A DNA stretch of 64,000 bases from Glycomyces luteolus (GCF_027622875.1 NZ_JAPZVP010000001.1:84269-148268); one strand, 5' to 3'; positions 8,206-18,054 are shown, numbered from the stretch's first letter. Program-made: numbers and translations. The notes: generated by a model from the sequence alone, not told the origin.

Positions 8206-8970
8206 GTGGTGGGTCAGGTCGGCCAAAGCGGCACCGGCTGGGCGGGCGCCGCGATCGAGTCCGCGAGCGGGCTCGATCCGGCGGCCGAACGCGAGGCCCG
8301 CGCGGCGCTCGCGGGCTGGCAGCAGTTCGCCCGCAAGTACCGGCTGGCGTTCCGCGCCGAACTCCAGTCCGAGGACCTCGGCGGCGAGACCGCGGAAGTG
8401 CTGGACTCCCTCGGACGCCTGGGCATCCCGGTCGCGCGGGTGCGCGGGTGGATGTACGGGGCGTGGGGCGGCCGGCCGAGCTTCGGGTTCAGCGCGCTCG
8501 ACGCGACCGCGGCGGGCTCGATCTACCAGCTGCGGTGCAACGCGATGCGGCTGCGGCGCCTCGGGCCCGACGTGGTGCAGCACCGGCTCCTCGACGGCGA
8601 TGCCTCCATGGCCGGGAACTGGCATCCGAACCGGGCGCGCTACACGACGCTCGTCCTGCCCGATCTGCCGCGCCCGCAAGCGCGCCCGCGCGGCCGCATC
8701 GGGCGGTTCACCGCCGATGCGCTGGACCGGTTCTTCCGGCCGGTGCCCCGGCAGCTCCACACCGACGACCCGGCGTACGCGGCGAAGGTGGCCGCGACCG
8801 CGGAAGCCGCGGGCCTGGATCTGTTCCGCTGGTCGTGGGCCGCGAAGGACGGCTGGCTCGCGGTGTGGAAGAGCGACGGCAACGGCGCCGACACCCACCT
8901 CCAGCGCGCCCGCTTCATGGATTTCCTTCCGGCCCTCGCCGACTGCCTCGACAAGGCGGCGCTCGGCTGA
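8206..8970 (+). CDS. hypothetical protein
   Basis: 254 residues, soluble, rich in Arg and Ala, without signal peptide or membrane span. GTG 8206 follows GGGAGGAACCT and is preferred to the long open frame upstream. The conserved-looking centre is rich in Trp/Tyr (GWMYGAWGGRPSFGFSALD) and the C-terminus includes DLFRWSWAAKDGWLAVW. Codon use matches its neighbours. I do not recognise a family. It ends five bases from the stop of the convergent gene. Confidence 0.65.
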   Translation: MVGQVGQSGTGWAGAAIESASGLDPAAEREARAALAGWQQFARKYRLAFRAELQSEDLGGETAEVLDSLGRLGIPVARVRGWMYGAWGGRPSFGFSALDATAAGSIYQLRCNAMRLRRLGPDVVQHRLLDGDASMAGNWHPNRARYTTLVLPDLPRPQARPRGRIGRFTADALDRFFRPVPRQLHTDDPAYAAKVAATAEAAGLDLFRWSWAAKDGWLAVWKSDGNGADTHLQRARFMDFLPALADCLDKAALG

Positions 8971-8975
8971 GGCCG

Positions 8976-9572
8976 CTATTCGCGGCGGTTCCAGAGGACC
9001 ACGGTCAGTTCGGCTTCGGCCGCCTCGCCGACCCATTCGAGTGCGGTGAGCGAGACTCCGGCGAGTGCGCCGGAGGTGGTGATGAGGCACCCGTGCCCGG
9101 TCGGCGGGGCGTCGGGGTCGACCTCCATCCCGAATGACGTTTCGCCGCTGGTCGCGGAGGCGCAGCCGCCGGGTTCGAGGTCTTCGCCGAGCGCCGCGGT
9201 CCCGGAGGCGCTGATGGGGCTGTAGAGGTAGCCGGTCTGCCAGGTGCCGCACGAGTACCAGATGAGGTCCGCCCATTCGGCGGGGGCGCTGTCGCCGTGG
9301 AAGGCGTCGCTCTCGCCCTGCTCGTCCAGGTCTACGTGCCGGTCCCAGCAGTCGTCCCCTTGGAAGGTCGCGGGCAGCCGGACGGTATAGGCGTCGGACT
9401 CCTGCCAGGTGCCGTCCCCGCCCCCGTCGGCTTCCGGGGAGGCGCTCTGCTCGGCGCCGGAGCCGTCCGCGGGGCCTTGGCTCCGCCAGATCAGGATGGT
9501 GACCAGGACGCCGGCCACGGCCGCGATGGCGCTCACGGCGGCCCAGAAGTTCTTCGCGGAGGAGTCGTTCAT
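8976..9572 (-). CDS. membrane-anchored extracytoplasmic hypothetical protein
   Basis: 198 residues. A single N-terminal transmembrane helix (AAVSAIAAVAGVLVTILIW) is followed by an acidic, Ser/Gly-rich linker and a compact Cys-containing domain (about four Cys, e.g. DDCWDRH, WYSCGTW, GGCAS, GHGCL), suggesting disulfides outside the cell. The Cys/Trp-rich pattern with septum-formation-like DCW resembles small actinobacterial surface domains, but no family is assigned. ATG start. Confidence 0.6.
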   Translation of the reverse strand: MNDSSAKNFWAAVSAIAAVAGVLVTILIWRSQGPADGSGAEQSASPEADGGGDGTWQESDAYTVRLPATFQGDDCWDRHVDLDEQGESDAFHGDSAPAEWADLIWYSCGTWQTGYLYSPISASGTAALGEDLEPGGCASATSGETSFGMEVDPDAPPTGHGCLITTSGALAGVSLTALEWVGEAAEAELTVVLWNRRE

Positions 9573-9710
9573 GGGCAGAGTTTATCGAGGTCAGGGCGTT
9601 GACCAGGGCATCGATCGGCTCGTCGGCTTCCGGCGTTTCCGGGCAATTCCCATGAAGATCGCGATCGGGAACGCACGTTGTCGGGAAACCGACAGTTCCC
9701 GAGGCGGCGA

Positions 9711-9745
9711 AACGGCCGACCGCCCATCATGGGCGATCGGCCGTT
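9711..9745 (-). terminator. terminator hairpin after folD
   Basis: Near-perfect inverted repeat AACGGCCGAYCGCCCAT with a one-base loop and one mismatch, 17 bases beyond the folD stop. A second smaller hairpin (TCGGGAA/TTCCCGA) lies at 9681-9702. Confidence 0.7.
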
Positions 9746-9762
9746 CGAAGTCCTCGTGACGG

Positions 9763-10611
9763 TCAGCCGTGGGTCTTCGTCAGTTCAGCGGCGATGACCG
9801 TGTGGCGCAGCAGGATCGCCGTGGTCACCGGTCCGACGCCTCGCGGCACCGGGGTCAGTCTTCCGGCGATCGGGGCGACCGACGCGTAGTCGACGTCGCC
9901 GACCAGGCCGCCGTCCGCGGTCGGGTTGGTGCCCACGTCGATCACCGTGGCGCCGGGCTTCACGAAGTCCGCGTTGATCATTCCGGCGCGGCCCACGGCC
10001 GCGACCAGCACGTCGGCTTCGCGGCAGACCGCCGCCAGCTCCTTGGTGCGCGAGTGGCACACCGTCACCGTCGCCGACTCGTTCAGCAGCAGCAGCGCCG
10101 CGGGCTTGCCCACCACGGTGGACCGGCCGACCACGACTGCCTTCGCGCCATCGAGGACCAGGTCCTCGCGCTTGAGCAGCTCCAGCACCGCCGCGGCCGT
10201 CGCCGGAGGGAACGTCCGCAGGCCCGCGGCCAACCGGCCGAGGCTCTCCGAGTTCGCGCCGTCGACGTCCTTGTACGGGCTGATGTATCCGCCCACCTGC
10301 GAGAGCGTCACGCCCTCCGGCAGCGGCGTCTGGCAGATGACGCCGTGCACCGCGGGATCCGCGGAGAGCTCCTGCAGCTTCGCGACGATCTCGTCCCTGC
10401 CGGGGTCCTTGAGGTGCTCGATCCTGCAGTCGATGCCCTCTTTCTCGGCGGCCTTCCCGATCGAGCGCACGTACCAGGCCGTGCCCTCGTCGTCAGTCGG
10501 CACCACGACCGCCAGCGTCGGCACGATGCCCTCCTCGCGCAGCCGCGCCGCGTCGGCGGCGACCTCCGCGCGCAGTGCCGCGGCGACCGCGCGCCCGTCG
10601 ATGTCACTCAT
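9763..10611 (-). CDS. folD: FolD-family methylene-THF dehydrogenase, cyclohydrolase lysine missing
   Basis: 282-residue FolD homologue. Retained are Tyr47, Gln94 (VICQTPLP), the KDVDG aspartates (115, 117), the NADP motif GRSTVVGKP and PRGVGP near the end. The catalytic lysine found four residues after the conserved Tyr in E. coli (Lys54) and human (Lys56) enzymes is Ile51 here in an ungapped alignment, and the PCTP segment is replaced. Known mutants at that lysine lose cyclohydrolase but can keep dehydrogenase. The gene overlaps its upstream neighbour, a cyclohydrolase-family gene, by ATGA. Confidence 0.88.
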   Translation of the reverse strand: MSDIDGRAVAAALRAEVAADAARLREEGIVPTLAVVVPTDDEGTAWYVRSIGKAAEKEGIDCRIEHLKDPGRDEIVAKLQELSADPAVHGVICQTPLPEGVTLSQVGGYISPYKDVDGANSESLGRLAAGLRTFPPATAAAVLELLKREDLVLDGAKAVVVGRSTVVGKPAALLLLNESATVTVCHSRTKELAAVCREADVLVAAVGRAGMINADFVKPGATVIDVGTNPTADGGLVGDVDYASVAPIAGRLTPVPRGVGPVTTAILLRHTVIAAELTKTHG

Positions 10612-11231
10612 GCCCGAATCCTCTTCGCCACGATCTGCATGATCGCCTCAGCCTGCACCTTCGCCTGGAGCGCCTCGTTGAGCGTGCTCGCGAGCCGCTC
10701 CCGCTCGGCCGGGTCCTTGATCGCGACCACGTTGATGTCCACGTTCAGCGCCGCCGACTCCAGTGCCGACTTCGCCGCCGACGCCGCCACTGCCACATCC
10801 GAGACCACGTTCGGGTTCGAACCCTCCAGGATCCGTCCCGACAGCTTGATCACCTCGGCCGACACCCGCGCCACCGCGAGCGGCACCGCCGCCGCCTCGA
10901 CCAGGCCCGCCTGGATCGCCGCGGTCCGCGCCGCCTTCTCCTCATCCGAGGACTTCGGCAGCTTGTAAGCGGCGACGACGCCCGAGAAGGCCTCCGCGTC
11001 GTCCTCGGCGAGCTGCAGCGCCTCCAGCCGCAGCCGCTCGGCCTCGGCCAGGGCCTCCCGCATCACCGCCTCGTGTTCGGCGAACTTCGGCTTGCCGATG
11101 GTCAGGTTGCACACCATGGACACCAGGGCGGCGGCCATGGCCGCGCTCATCCCCGCCGCCGCGCCGCCGCCAGGCGCCGGAAGCTCCGAAGCGAGATCGG
11201 TCAGCCAGTCTTCAATAGTCGTCTTGCGCAC
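10608..11231 (-). CDS. cyclodeaminase/cyclohydrolase family protein (FchA-like)
   Basis: 207-residue, mostly helical protein of the FTCD_C family, which includes formiminotransferase-cyclodeaminase C-domains and the methenyl-THF cyclohydrolases FchA. Diagnostic motifs are PAPGGGAAAG (19-28) and the SNPNVVSDVAVAA stretch. It is first in a two-gene unit whose second gene is a FolD without its cyclohydrolase lysine; the stop and start overlap. I infer that it supplies methenyl-THF hydrolysis. GTG start. Confidence 0.85.
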   Translation of the reverse strand: MRKTTIEDWLTDLASELPAPGGGAAAGMSAAMAAALVSMVCNLTIGKPKFAEHEAVMREALAEAERLRLEALQLAEDDAEAFSGVVAAYKLPKSSDEEKAARTAAIQAGLVEAAAVPLAVARVSAEVIKLSGRILEGSNPNVVSDVAVAASAAKSALESAALNVDINVVAIKDPAERERLASTLNEALQAKVQAEAIMQIVAKRIRA

Positions 11232-11244
11232 CCGGCCAGCCTAG

Positions 11245-12762
<1,518 letters not shown>

Positions 12763-12800
12763 CGGTGCCTTCCAAGCGGTTCGGCCCATAGAGTGAGCGC

Positions 12801-13832
12801 ATGAGCGCACACGATCTCTTCCTCCTCGGTGGAGTGTTCCCCGGCATCGCGCCGGCGGCGGCACTCCGCCGAGTCGTCTCCTATGCGCGGCAAGCGGAAG
12901 CGGCCGGACTCGACGGCGTGTGGACCGCCGAGCACCATTTCATCGAATACGGCGCGAGCCCCTCCGCGACGCTCATGGCGGCCCACCTCCTGGCCGCCAC
13001 CGAACGCCTCCAGATCGGCACCGCCGTCGCGGTCCTCTCCAACCGGCACCCCGTCGCCCTCGGGGAGGAGGCCGCCACCCTTGACGCTTTGGCACCCGGA
13101 CGCTTCCGCCTCGGCGTCGGCCGCGGCGGGCCCTGGATCGACCTCGACGTGTTCGGCTCCAGCCTCGACCGCTACGAACGCGGCTTCGAAGAAGGACTCG
13201 GGCTCCTCACGCGCTGGCTCTCCGGCGACACCGAAGTCGCCCACGCGGGCGAGTTCTTCGACGTCCTGCCCGTGCGCGTCATGCCCCCAGGCACCGGACG
13301 GCCCGTCTGGGTCGCCGCCACCGGCGAAGGCACCGCCCGACTCGCCGGACGGCTCGGCCTCCCGCTCCTGCTCGGCATGCACGCCCCCGACGAGGACCAC
13401 GTCGCGCTCCTCGAGGCCTGGCGGCGCGAAGCCGAAGCCGCCGGATTCGACCCGGATGCGGCCGAACACGTCTCGACCCACCTCGCGCAGATCGCCGACC
13501 GGCCCGCCATGATCGACCTGCTGCGGTCGTCACTCACCGAACTGCTCACCAGGGGCGTCGGCCAATACGTGAGCCTCAAACCGGGCCGGGGCACTCGCGA
13601 CCACGCCGCCTACGTCGACTGGATGATCGAACGCCACGCGGTCGGACCCGCCGACCACGTGGCGGAGCGGCTGGCTCAGTCCGCCGAGAAGACCGGCGTC
13701 CGCCGACAGCTGCTCATGGTCGAGGGCACCGGAGACCCGAACGCGGTGGGGGACAACATCGCCGCCCTCGGCGACGTCCTCAGTAGGACCGGTACTGCGG
13801 TGCCGGAGGGCTCTGCGGCGGCAGCCCCCTGA
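12801..13832 (+). CDS. LLM-class flavin-dependent oxidoreductase
   Basis: 343-residue luciferase-like monooxygenase (TIM barrel, FMN or F420). The N-terminus runs to AAGLDGVWTAEHHF with the conserved EHH, then IGTAVAVLSNRHPVALGEEAATLD and LGVGRGGPWID. The N-terminal LGGVFPG is unusual. Substrate unknown. ATG 12801 is six bases after TAGAGT, so it is probably leaderless. Its last 53 bases overlap the convergent gene at 13780. Confidence 0.85.
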   Translation: MSAHDLFLLGGVFPGIAPAAALRRVVSYARQAEAAGLDGVWTAEHHFIEYGASPSATLMAAHLLAATERLQIGTAVAVLSNRHPVALGEEAATLDALAPGRFRLGVGRGGPWIDLDVFGSSLDRYERGFEEGLGLLTRWLSGDTEVAHAGEFFDVLPVRVMPPGTGRPVWVAATGEGTARLAGRLGLPLLLGMHAPDEDHVALLEAWRREAEAAGFDPDAAEHVSTHLAQIADRPAMIDLLRSSLTELLTRGVGQYVSLKPGRGTRDHAAYVDWMIERHAVGPADHVAERLAQSAEKTGVRRQLLMVEGTGDPNAVGDNIAALGDVLSRTGTAVPEGSAAAAP

Positions 13833-14367
13833 GCGGATCCCGCCCGCGCTGGCGGAACCACTGGTTCGCCGAGCCCGTGAACAGGCAGATGAGAGTGACC
13901 AGCGGCATCGCGAGGCTGAGCAGCGTCCAGATCAACCGCGAACCGTCGGCGGGCGCACCCGCCTGGCCGGCCGTCTCGAACCCGGTGTAGATCCCGATGA
14001 AGCCGGACACGAAGGCCAGCAGCATGATCGCGATCGTCGTCACCTGCGCCCACCGGCGGCCGACGCCGATCTTGACCGCGAGCACGCCGAAGAGGACCAC
14101 GAGCGCGATCGTCACGGCGATGACGACGGTGACGACCGCCGCCAGGTCCTCGAAGCCCTGAGACAGGTCGTCCTCGAACTCGAAATCGCTGAAATCCAAC
14201 GCCTCCGACCAGAACAACGCGGTCAACCCGCCGCCGGCCCCGCAACAGATCAGGAACGAGAACTGCAGCCAGAGCATCACCTGGGCCGTGGTCACCGTCC
14301 CCGGCTTTCGGCGCAGCAACTCAGGAGGCAGCGGCGTCGAGGGCGGCGTGGCAGGCGGCGTGTACAT
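13780..14367 (-). CDS. small four-TM membrane protein, paralog 1 of 5
   Basis: 195 residues. A Pro-rich N-terminus is followed by PGTVTTAQ, four predicted helices (SFLICCGAGGGLTALFW; VVTVVIAVTIALVVLFGVL; TIAIMLLAFVSGFIGIY; LLSLAMPLVTLICLF) and a terminal NQWFRQRG signature. An acidic loop lies between TM1 and TM2. ATG 14367 has GGAGG seven bases before it. It is the last gene of the paralog run. No named family recognised. Confidence 0.75.
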   Translation of the reverse strand: MYTPPATPPSTPLPPELLRRKPGTVTTAQVMLWLQFSFLICCGAGGGLTALFWSEALDFSDFEFEDDLSQGFEDLAAVVTVVIAVTIALVVLFGVLAVKIGVGRRWAQVTTIAIMLLAFVSGFIGIYTGFETAGQAGAPADGSRLIWTLLSLAMPLVTLICLFTGSANQWFRQRGRDPLRGLPPQSPPAPQYRSY

Positions 14368-14432
14368 GGGCAGTCCTCCGAGGGCGGGGCCACCAAGTGT
14401 AAGCAGGCCCCGCCAGGGCATCGGGGCGTGGA

Positions 14433-14924
14433 TCAGATGGAGTCGCCCGCATCGCTGTCGTTCCGGAACCACCGATCGGCCTCCGGCGTATGGAGGTTGA
14501 CCAGGGTCACGACCTGGATCGCGATCCAGGGCGCGGCGGTGCCGAGCGTGATCTCCGGGAACGGTGAGGTGAAACCGACCGCGACCGCGTATGCCGCGAG
14601 CGCCAGTGACGCGACTGTTGCGCCAGTGCGCCCCGACGGATCGCCTTCGCTTATCCGGAGCGAGAGCCACGCTGCACCGAGGGCGAGCCCGATGGTGAAC
14701 ACGAACAGCAGCGGCCACAGGATCCAATCGCCGACGATCATGGCCGGGACGCCGATCATGAGCACACCGAACGGGAAGAGCAGCATGATGAACGGCAGCA
14801 GGCCGCCGCAGACGAAGTAGACGAACTGGAGCCAGATCGCAGTCTTCGCGATCCGAATCGACCGGGGCTCCCCACCGCGCGGCGGCGGAACCGGGTCACC
14901 GGCGGGGCTGGATGAGGGGTCCAT
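14433..14924 (-). CDS. small four-TM membrane protein, paralog 2 of 5
   Basis: 163 residues with the same plan: Pro-rich N-terminus, RIAKTAIWLQF leading into TM1, then three more helices and the terminal DRWFRND. It starts five bases after the stop of the preceding paralog (14929) with GGGAGA upstream, so it is translated from the same message. Function unknown. Confidence 0.75.
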   Translation of the reverse strand: MDPSSSPAGDPVPPPRGGEPRSIRIAKTAIWLQFVYFVCGGLLPFIMLLFPFGVLMIGVPAMIVGDWILWPLLFVFTIGLALGAAWLSLRISEGDPSGRTGATVASLALAAYAVAVGFTSPFPEITLGTAAPWIAIQVVTLVNLHTPEADRWFRNDSDAGDSI

Positions 14925-14928
14925 CGAC

Positions 14929-15441
14929 TCAGTCTCCCGCAGAAGTCGACGAAGCGGGGACACCGCCGCTGCCGAACCAGCGTCGGCCCGCGGGCCCGAA
15001 TACCTGGTACAGCAGGACCGCCTGCATGACGAGCGACGGAGCACCGGTGAAGAGAGCGATTTCGAGGAACTGCCAGCCCATCACCATCGGGTAGCTTGCC
15101 ACGAGCGCGACGAGCACCACCGTTCCCACCACCACGGCCGGGTGGGCGCGACGATCCGCACAGCCGATCCAACGGTAGAGGACTGTCGCGTACGCAATCC
15201 CGCAAGCGGGAGCGACCACCAACGTCGCGAGGAAGCCGATCCCGATGTCGCCGGTGGGCACCGAGAACAGCCACACGATTGGAAAACCGAACGAGTAGAT
15301 CATTATGTAGAACGGGTTGAAACCGCAGAAGAGCGAGACGACCGCCTGGGCCACTACCAGCCGCTGCGCAACTTTGATCGTCTGCGGTCGATCCGGGCCG
15401 TGTGAAGTCTCCACCGGAGGAATGCGGTCAATAGGGGCCAT
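14929..15441 (-). CDS. small four-TM membrane protein, paralog 3 of 5
   Basis: 170 residues. The N-terminal cytosolic stretch is followed by KVAQRLVVAQAVVSLF into TM1, then three further helices and a terminal GRRWFGSG. A conserved DRRAHPA loop precedes TM3 and matches DRRARTT in paralog 4. ATG 15441 is used; the frame stays open upstream to ~15582 and encodes a hydrophobic stretch that may be a remnant of another copy. Confidence 0.75.
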   Translation of the reverse strand: MAPIDRIPPVETSHGPDRPQTIKVAQRLVVAQAVVSLFCGFNPFYIMIYSFGFPIVWLFSVPTGDIGIGFLATLVVAPACGIAYATVLYRWIGCADRRAHPAVVVGTVVLVALVASYPMVMGWQFLEIALFTGAPSLVMQAVLLYQVFGPAGRRWFGSGGVPASSTSAGD

Positions 15442-15639
15442 GATGCAAGTGCTCCTTCGAGATTGAAGTGCCTGATGTGATGCGACGCCTAAGGGTTCTG
15501 GTCGGGAATCCAACCCGCCGAGACCGGGCAGGTAGTACGCGACGGCCGCCATGAACGCGGGCCACCAGGCGAACACGGGCAACGTGCCGCAGCATGTTTG
15601 TCGGCCTCCAAGCCGCCGCGCTCTTCTGCGCAGGAACGG
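15442..15639 (-). other. gap inside paralog operon, possible decayed copy
   Basis: 198 bases between paralogs 4 and 3. On the minus strand the frame of paralog 3 stays open back to a GTG at 15582 and encodes a hydrophobic segment (FAWWPAFMAAVAYYLPG). This may be a decayed paralog or an N-terminal extension; no ribosome site decides it. Confidence 0.3.
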
Positions 15640-16170
15640 TCATCCGTTGAACCAGCGGCGGCCTTGCGGGCCGTAGGCGCACCGCAGAACGATTGCCTGG
15701 AGGATAAGGGACGGTGCGGCAGCGATGAGGATGATGGTTGTCAGAGCCGGTTCCCACACCATGATCGGAATGGTCAAAGCGGTGAGGCCGACCAGCACCG
15801 CTGTTCCGATGATGATCGTGGTCCGCGCTCGGCGATCCGCCTCGCCCGCCCAGCGGTTGGTGAAGCAGGCGTAAGTGAAGATCGCGGCGAAACCGATGAC
15901 CCAGGCCCAGAGAATCGCGATCCCGCCGGGATCTTCATGCCAGTTGAATCGCTCGGCGGGCCAGGCGATCGCGCCGGCGAGCGGAATCCCGAATGAGCAA
16001 TTCCCGGTGACCATGACCAGCGCGACCTGTACCCCGGTGAGGATCCGCACGGTGCTGATGACCTTCGGCCGCTTGGGGCGGGGAATGGGGCGAACCAGGA
16101 TCGGCATCTCGGGAGCGGATGCGGCCGTTTCTGGCTGGCTGTCGGGGTCGATCGGATCTTGAGAAGGCAT
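15640..16170 (-). CDS. small four-TM membrane protein, paralog 4 of 5
   Basis: 176 residues: acidic/Pro-rich N-terminus, a basic RPIPRPKRPK patch, four helices and terminal GRRWFNG. Most similar within the set to paralog 3 (EADRRARTT loop, APSLILQAIVLRCAYGPQGRRWF against APSLVMQAVLLYQVFGPAGRRWF). ATG 16170 is six bases after GGAAGGAG, which lies in the 3' end of the preceding gene. Confidence 0.75.
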   Translation of the reverse strand: MPSQDPIDPDSQPETAASAPEMPILVRPIPRPKRPKVISTVRILTGVQVALVMVTGNCSFGIPLAGAIAWPAERFNWHEDPGGIAILWAWVIGFAAIFTYACFTNRWAGEADRRARTTIIIGTAVLVGLTALTIPIMVWEPALTTIILIAAAPSLILQAIVLRCAYGPQGRRWFNG

Positions 16171-16172
16171 CG

Positions 16173-16424
16173 TCAGCTCCTTCCTTCGGCTTGGGCCGCC
16201 ACGAGAGGGATTGCCGAGTCGCCACGGGATCCCTCGTACCCGATGGCGAGCACAGGCTGAATGGCGGCAGCCGGAGCCAATGCGAGGGCGGTGATCAAGC
16301 TGATCAGGGCGAGGGCGATCCAGATGCCGTTGAACACGAGTGTCGCCGTACGCGCCCAGCGTCGCAATTGAGCGGTGATGACCGTGCCGGGTGCGGGGCC
16401 CGGGGCAGGGGGCATAGGTTCCAT
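16173..16424 (-). CDS. truncated paralog, 83-aa membrane protein, paralog 5 of 5
   Basis: First gene of the minus-strand operon. It keeps the N-terminal PGTVITAQLRRW (compare PGTVTTAQVMLW in paralog 1) and one to two hydrophobic helices, but stops before TM3 and the WF signature. It may be a shortened paralog or a leader protein. Start ATG 16424 has only a weak ribosome site; an internal ATG at 16415 is possible. Confidence 0.55.
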   Translation of the reverse strand: MEPMPPAPGPAPGTVITAQLRRWARTATLVFNGIWIALALISLITALALAPAAAIQPVLAIGYEGSRGDSAIPLVAAQAEGRS

Positions 16425-16449
16425 GGGGGGATCCGTTCAGAAGAACTAA

Positions 16450-16479
16450 TTGAACGTGTTCAAGATTGAACATGTTCAA
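16450..16479. promoter_or_regulatory. double palindromic operator upstream of paralog operon
   Basis: Two sites, TTGAACGTGTTCAA (16450-16463) and the perfect palindrome TTGAACATGTTCAA (16466-16479), are two bases apart, 26 bases before the first ATG of the operon. The tract is A/T-rich against GC-rich surroundings. Spacing of 16 bp centre to centre suggests two dimers bind on neighbouring turns. The cognate regulator is unknown. Confidence 0.65.
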
Positions 16480-16598
16480 CTTAACTCGTGCCGGCCCCTT
16501 TGTGGAAGGGCGGGACGCTGTGAGCTGCGCCCGCCTCTTGGAGGGCACGCGGAAAAACGGCCCCGCGCATGGGCGGAGCCGTTCGGGTGGTGCGGTGA

Positions 16599-17492
16599 TC
16601 AGGAGTTGAGGGCGTACCTCAAGGCTTCGAAGACCGTCTGGTCCTGGTACTCGTATCCGTTGGCCTGCAAGGCCCCCGGCTTGATCTTGGCACCGCGCAG
16701 CAGCTCTACTGCGGCTTCTCCGGCGACGAGTTTGACCGCCCAGCCGGGGATGATCCACGGGGTCGGGCGGTGGACCGCCGCGCCCAGTGCCTTCGTGAAC
16801 TCGCGGTTCGTCGTCGGGTTCGGGCCGACCATGTTGACCGGGCCGCGCACTGATTCGTCCTCGATCGCGGTCACGGCCGCGCCCACCCAGTCGCGCAAGG
16901 AGATCCAGGGCAGGTACTGCTTGCCGCTGCCGAAGCGGCCCCCCAGGAACCACTTCCATGCGGGCACGAAACGATCGAGCAGGACGCTGTCGGGCCCCAA
17001 CACATGGCCGGTTCGCAGCCTGACGACCCGTGCGCCCGCCGCTTCCGCGGGGGCCGTCGCCGACTCCCACTTGAGGCAGAGGCGCCCGAGGAAGTCGGCC
17101 GCCGCCGGGGTCGACTCGTCCACCTCGACGTCGGCGCGGTCGCCGTACCACCCCGCGGCCGAGGCGTTCACCATCGCCGGGACCTTGGCCGCCGCCACCG
17201 CTTCGGCCAGGACCTTCGTCGGGATCACGCGGCTCGCCTCGATGCGCTTCTTGAACGCGGCGTTCCAGCGCTGGCTGCCCACGTTCACGCCGCTCAGGTT
17301 CACGACGACGTCGACGCCGTCGAGGATCTGCGGGTCCAGAGGCCCCTGGTACGGGTCCCAGCGGATCTCGTTCTCCTCGTCGGGCCTGTGCCGCACCAGC
17401 CGCACGAGGTCGTGCCCTTCGCCGACGCTTTCGAGGGCTTCCATCAGGGGCTTGCCGAGATAGCCGCTCGACCCGGCGATGACGATCCGCAT
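16599..17492 (-). CDS. TIGR01777-type NAD(P)-dependent epimerase (YfcH/SulA-like)
   Basis: 297-residue extended SDR protein. The N-terminal Rossmann motif is IAGSSGYLG (GxxGxxG); VVVNLSGVNV follows, then the active-site region SAAGWYGDR with its Tyr, and RTGHVLGPDS. The C-terminal GAKIKPGALQANGYEYQ is typical of the TIGR01777 family. Known members are of uncertain substrate; the name cell division inhibitor SulA in databases is historical. It follows the Rrf2 gene by nine bases, so it is probably regulated with it. Confidence 0.87.
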   Translation of the reverse strand: MRIVIAGSSGYLGKPLMEALESVGEGHDLVRLVRHRPDEENEIRWDPYQGPLDPQILDGVDVVVNLSGVNVGSQRWNAAFKKRIEASRVIPTKVLAEAVAAAKVPAMVNASAAGWYGDRADVEVDESTPAAADFLGRLCLKWESATAPAEAAGARVVRLRTGHVLGPDSVLLDRFVPAWKWFLGGRFGSGKQYLPWISLRDWVGAAVTAIEDESVRGPVNMVGPNPTTNREFTKALGAAVHRPTPWIIPGWAVKLVAGEAAVELLRGAKIKPGALQANGYEYQDQTVFEALRYALNS

Positions 17493-17501
17493 ACCGACAG
17501 C

Positions 17502-17990
17502 CTATGGCCTCGGCTCGCGGTACCAGTCTTGAACCTGGGCGCGGAGTCGCGGGGCCTGCAGTTCGGCGTTCTGCTGGATCGCCGCGAGGCTCTGGGCGGC
17601 GAGGGCCCGCCGCCATTCGAGTTCGGCGCCGCGCATGGCGGTGTCGATCGCGCAGGGCGCTCGGAAGACCGAGGCGGGCTCGTCGCCCCAGACGCCGTGC
17701 TGGCGGATCTCCTTGCACTGGAACGCCTCAGCGGGACCCTCGATGGCGGTCAGGACGTCCATGAGCGTGATGTCCTTGAGGCTCTTGGCAAGACGGAAGC
17801 CGCCCTTCTTGCCCGCGGTGGAGGTGAGGATGCCGGCCTTGACGAGCGGTTGGAGCTGCTTGTTGAGGTAGGCGGGCGGGAGCCCGTATCCGGCGGCGAG
17901 CCGGGCGGTGGACACGGGCTCGTCGACGCCCATCCAGTCGAGGAGGAGGCAGCAGTGCGCGGCCCATTCGACGCCTTCGCTGATCTTCAT
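17502..17990 (-). CDS. Rrf2-family transcriptional regulator
   Basis: 162 residues with an N-terminal winged helix (AHCCLLLDWM...LAAGYGLPPAYLNKQLQPLVKAGILTSTAGKKGGFRLAKS) typical of Rrf2. Two later cysteines (FQCKE, APCAID) fall where Fe-S-binding members have three; only two are in place, so cluster binding is uncertain and a thiol switch is possible. It is divergent from a cupin gene with an A/T-rich inverted-repeat region between, and is likely autoregulated. Confidence 0.88.
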   Translation of the reverse strand: MKISEGVEWAAHCCLLLDWMGVDEPVSTARLAAGYGLPPAYLNKQLQPLVKAGILTSTAGKKGGFRLAKSLKDITLMDVLTAIEGPAEAFQCKEIRQHGVWGDEPASVFRAPCAIDTAMRGAELEWRRALAAQSLAAIQQNAELQAPRLRAQVQDWYREPRP

Positions 17991-18054
17991 ACCTCGATCT
18001 TAGCTGTCCTGGTTCGGTGGCCTGATGAGGTTGAGGGCCGCGGTTGCGGATCTT

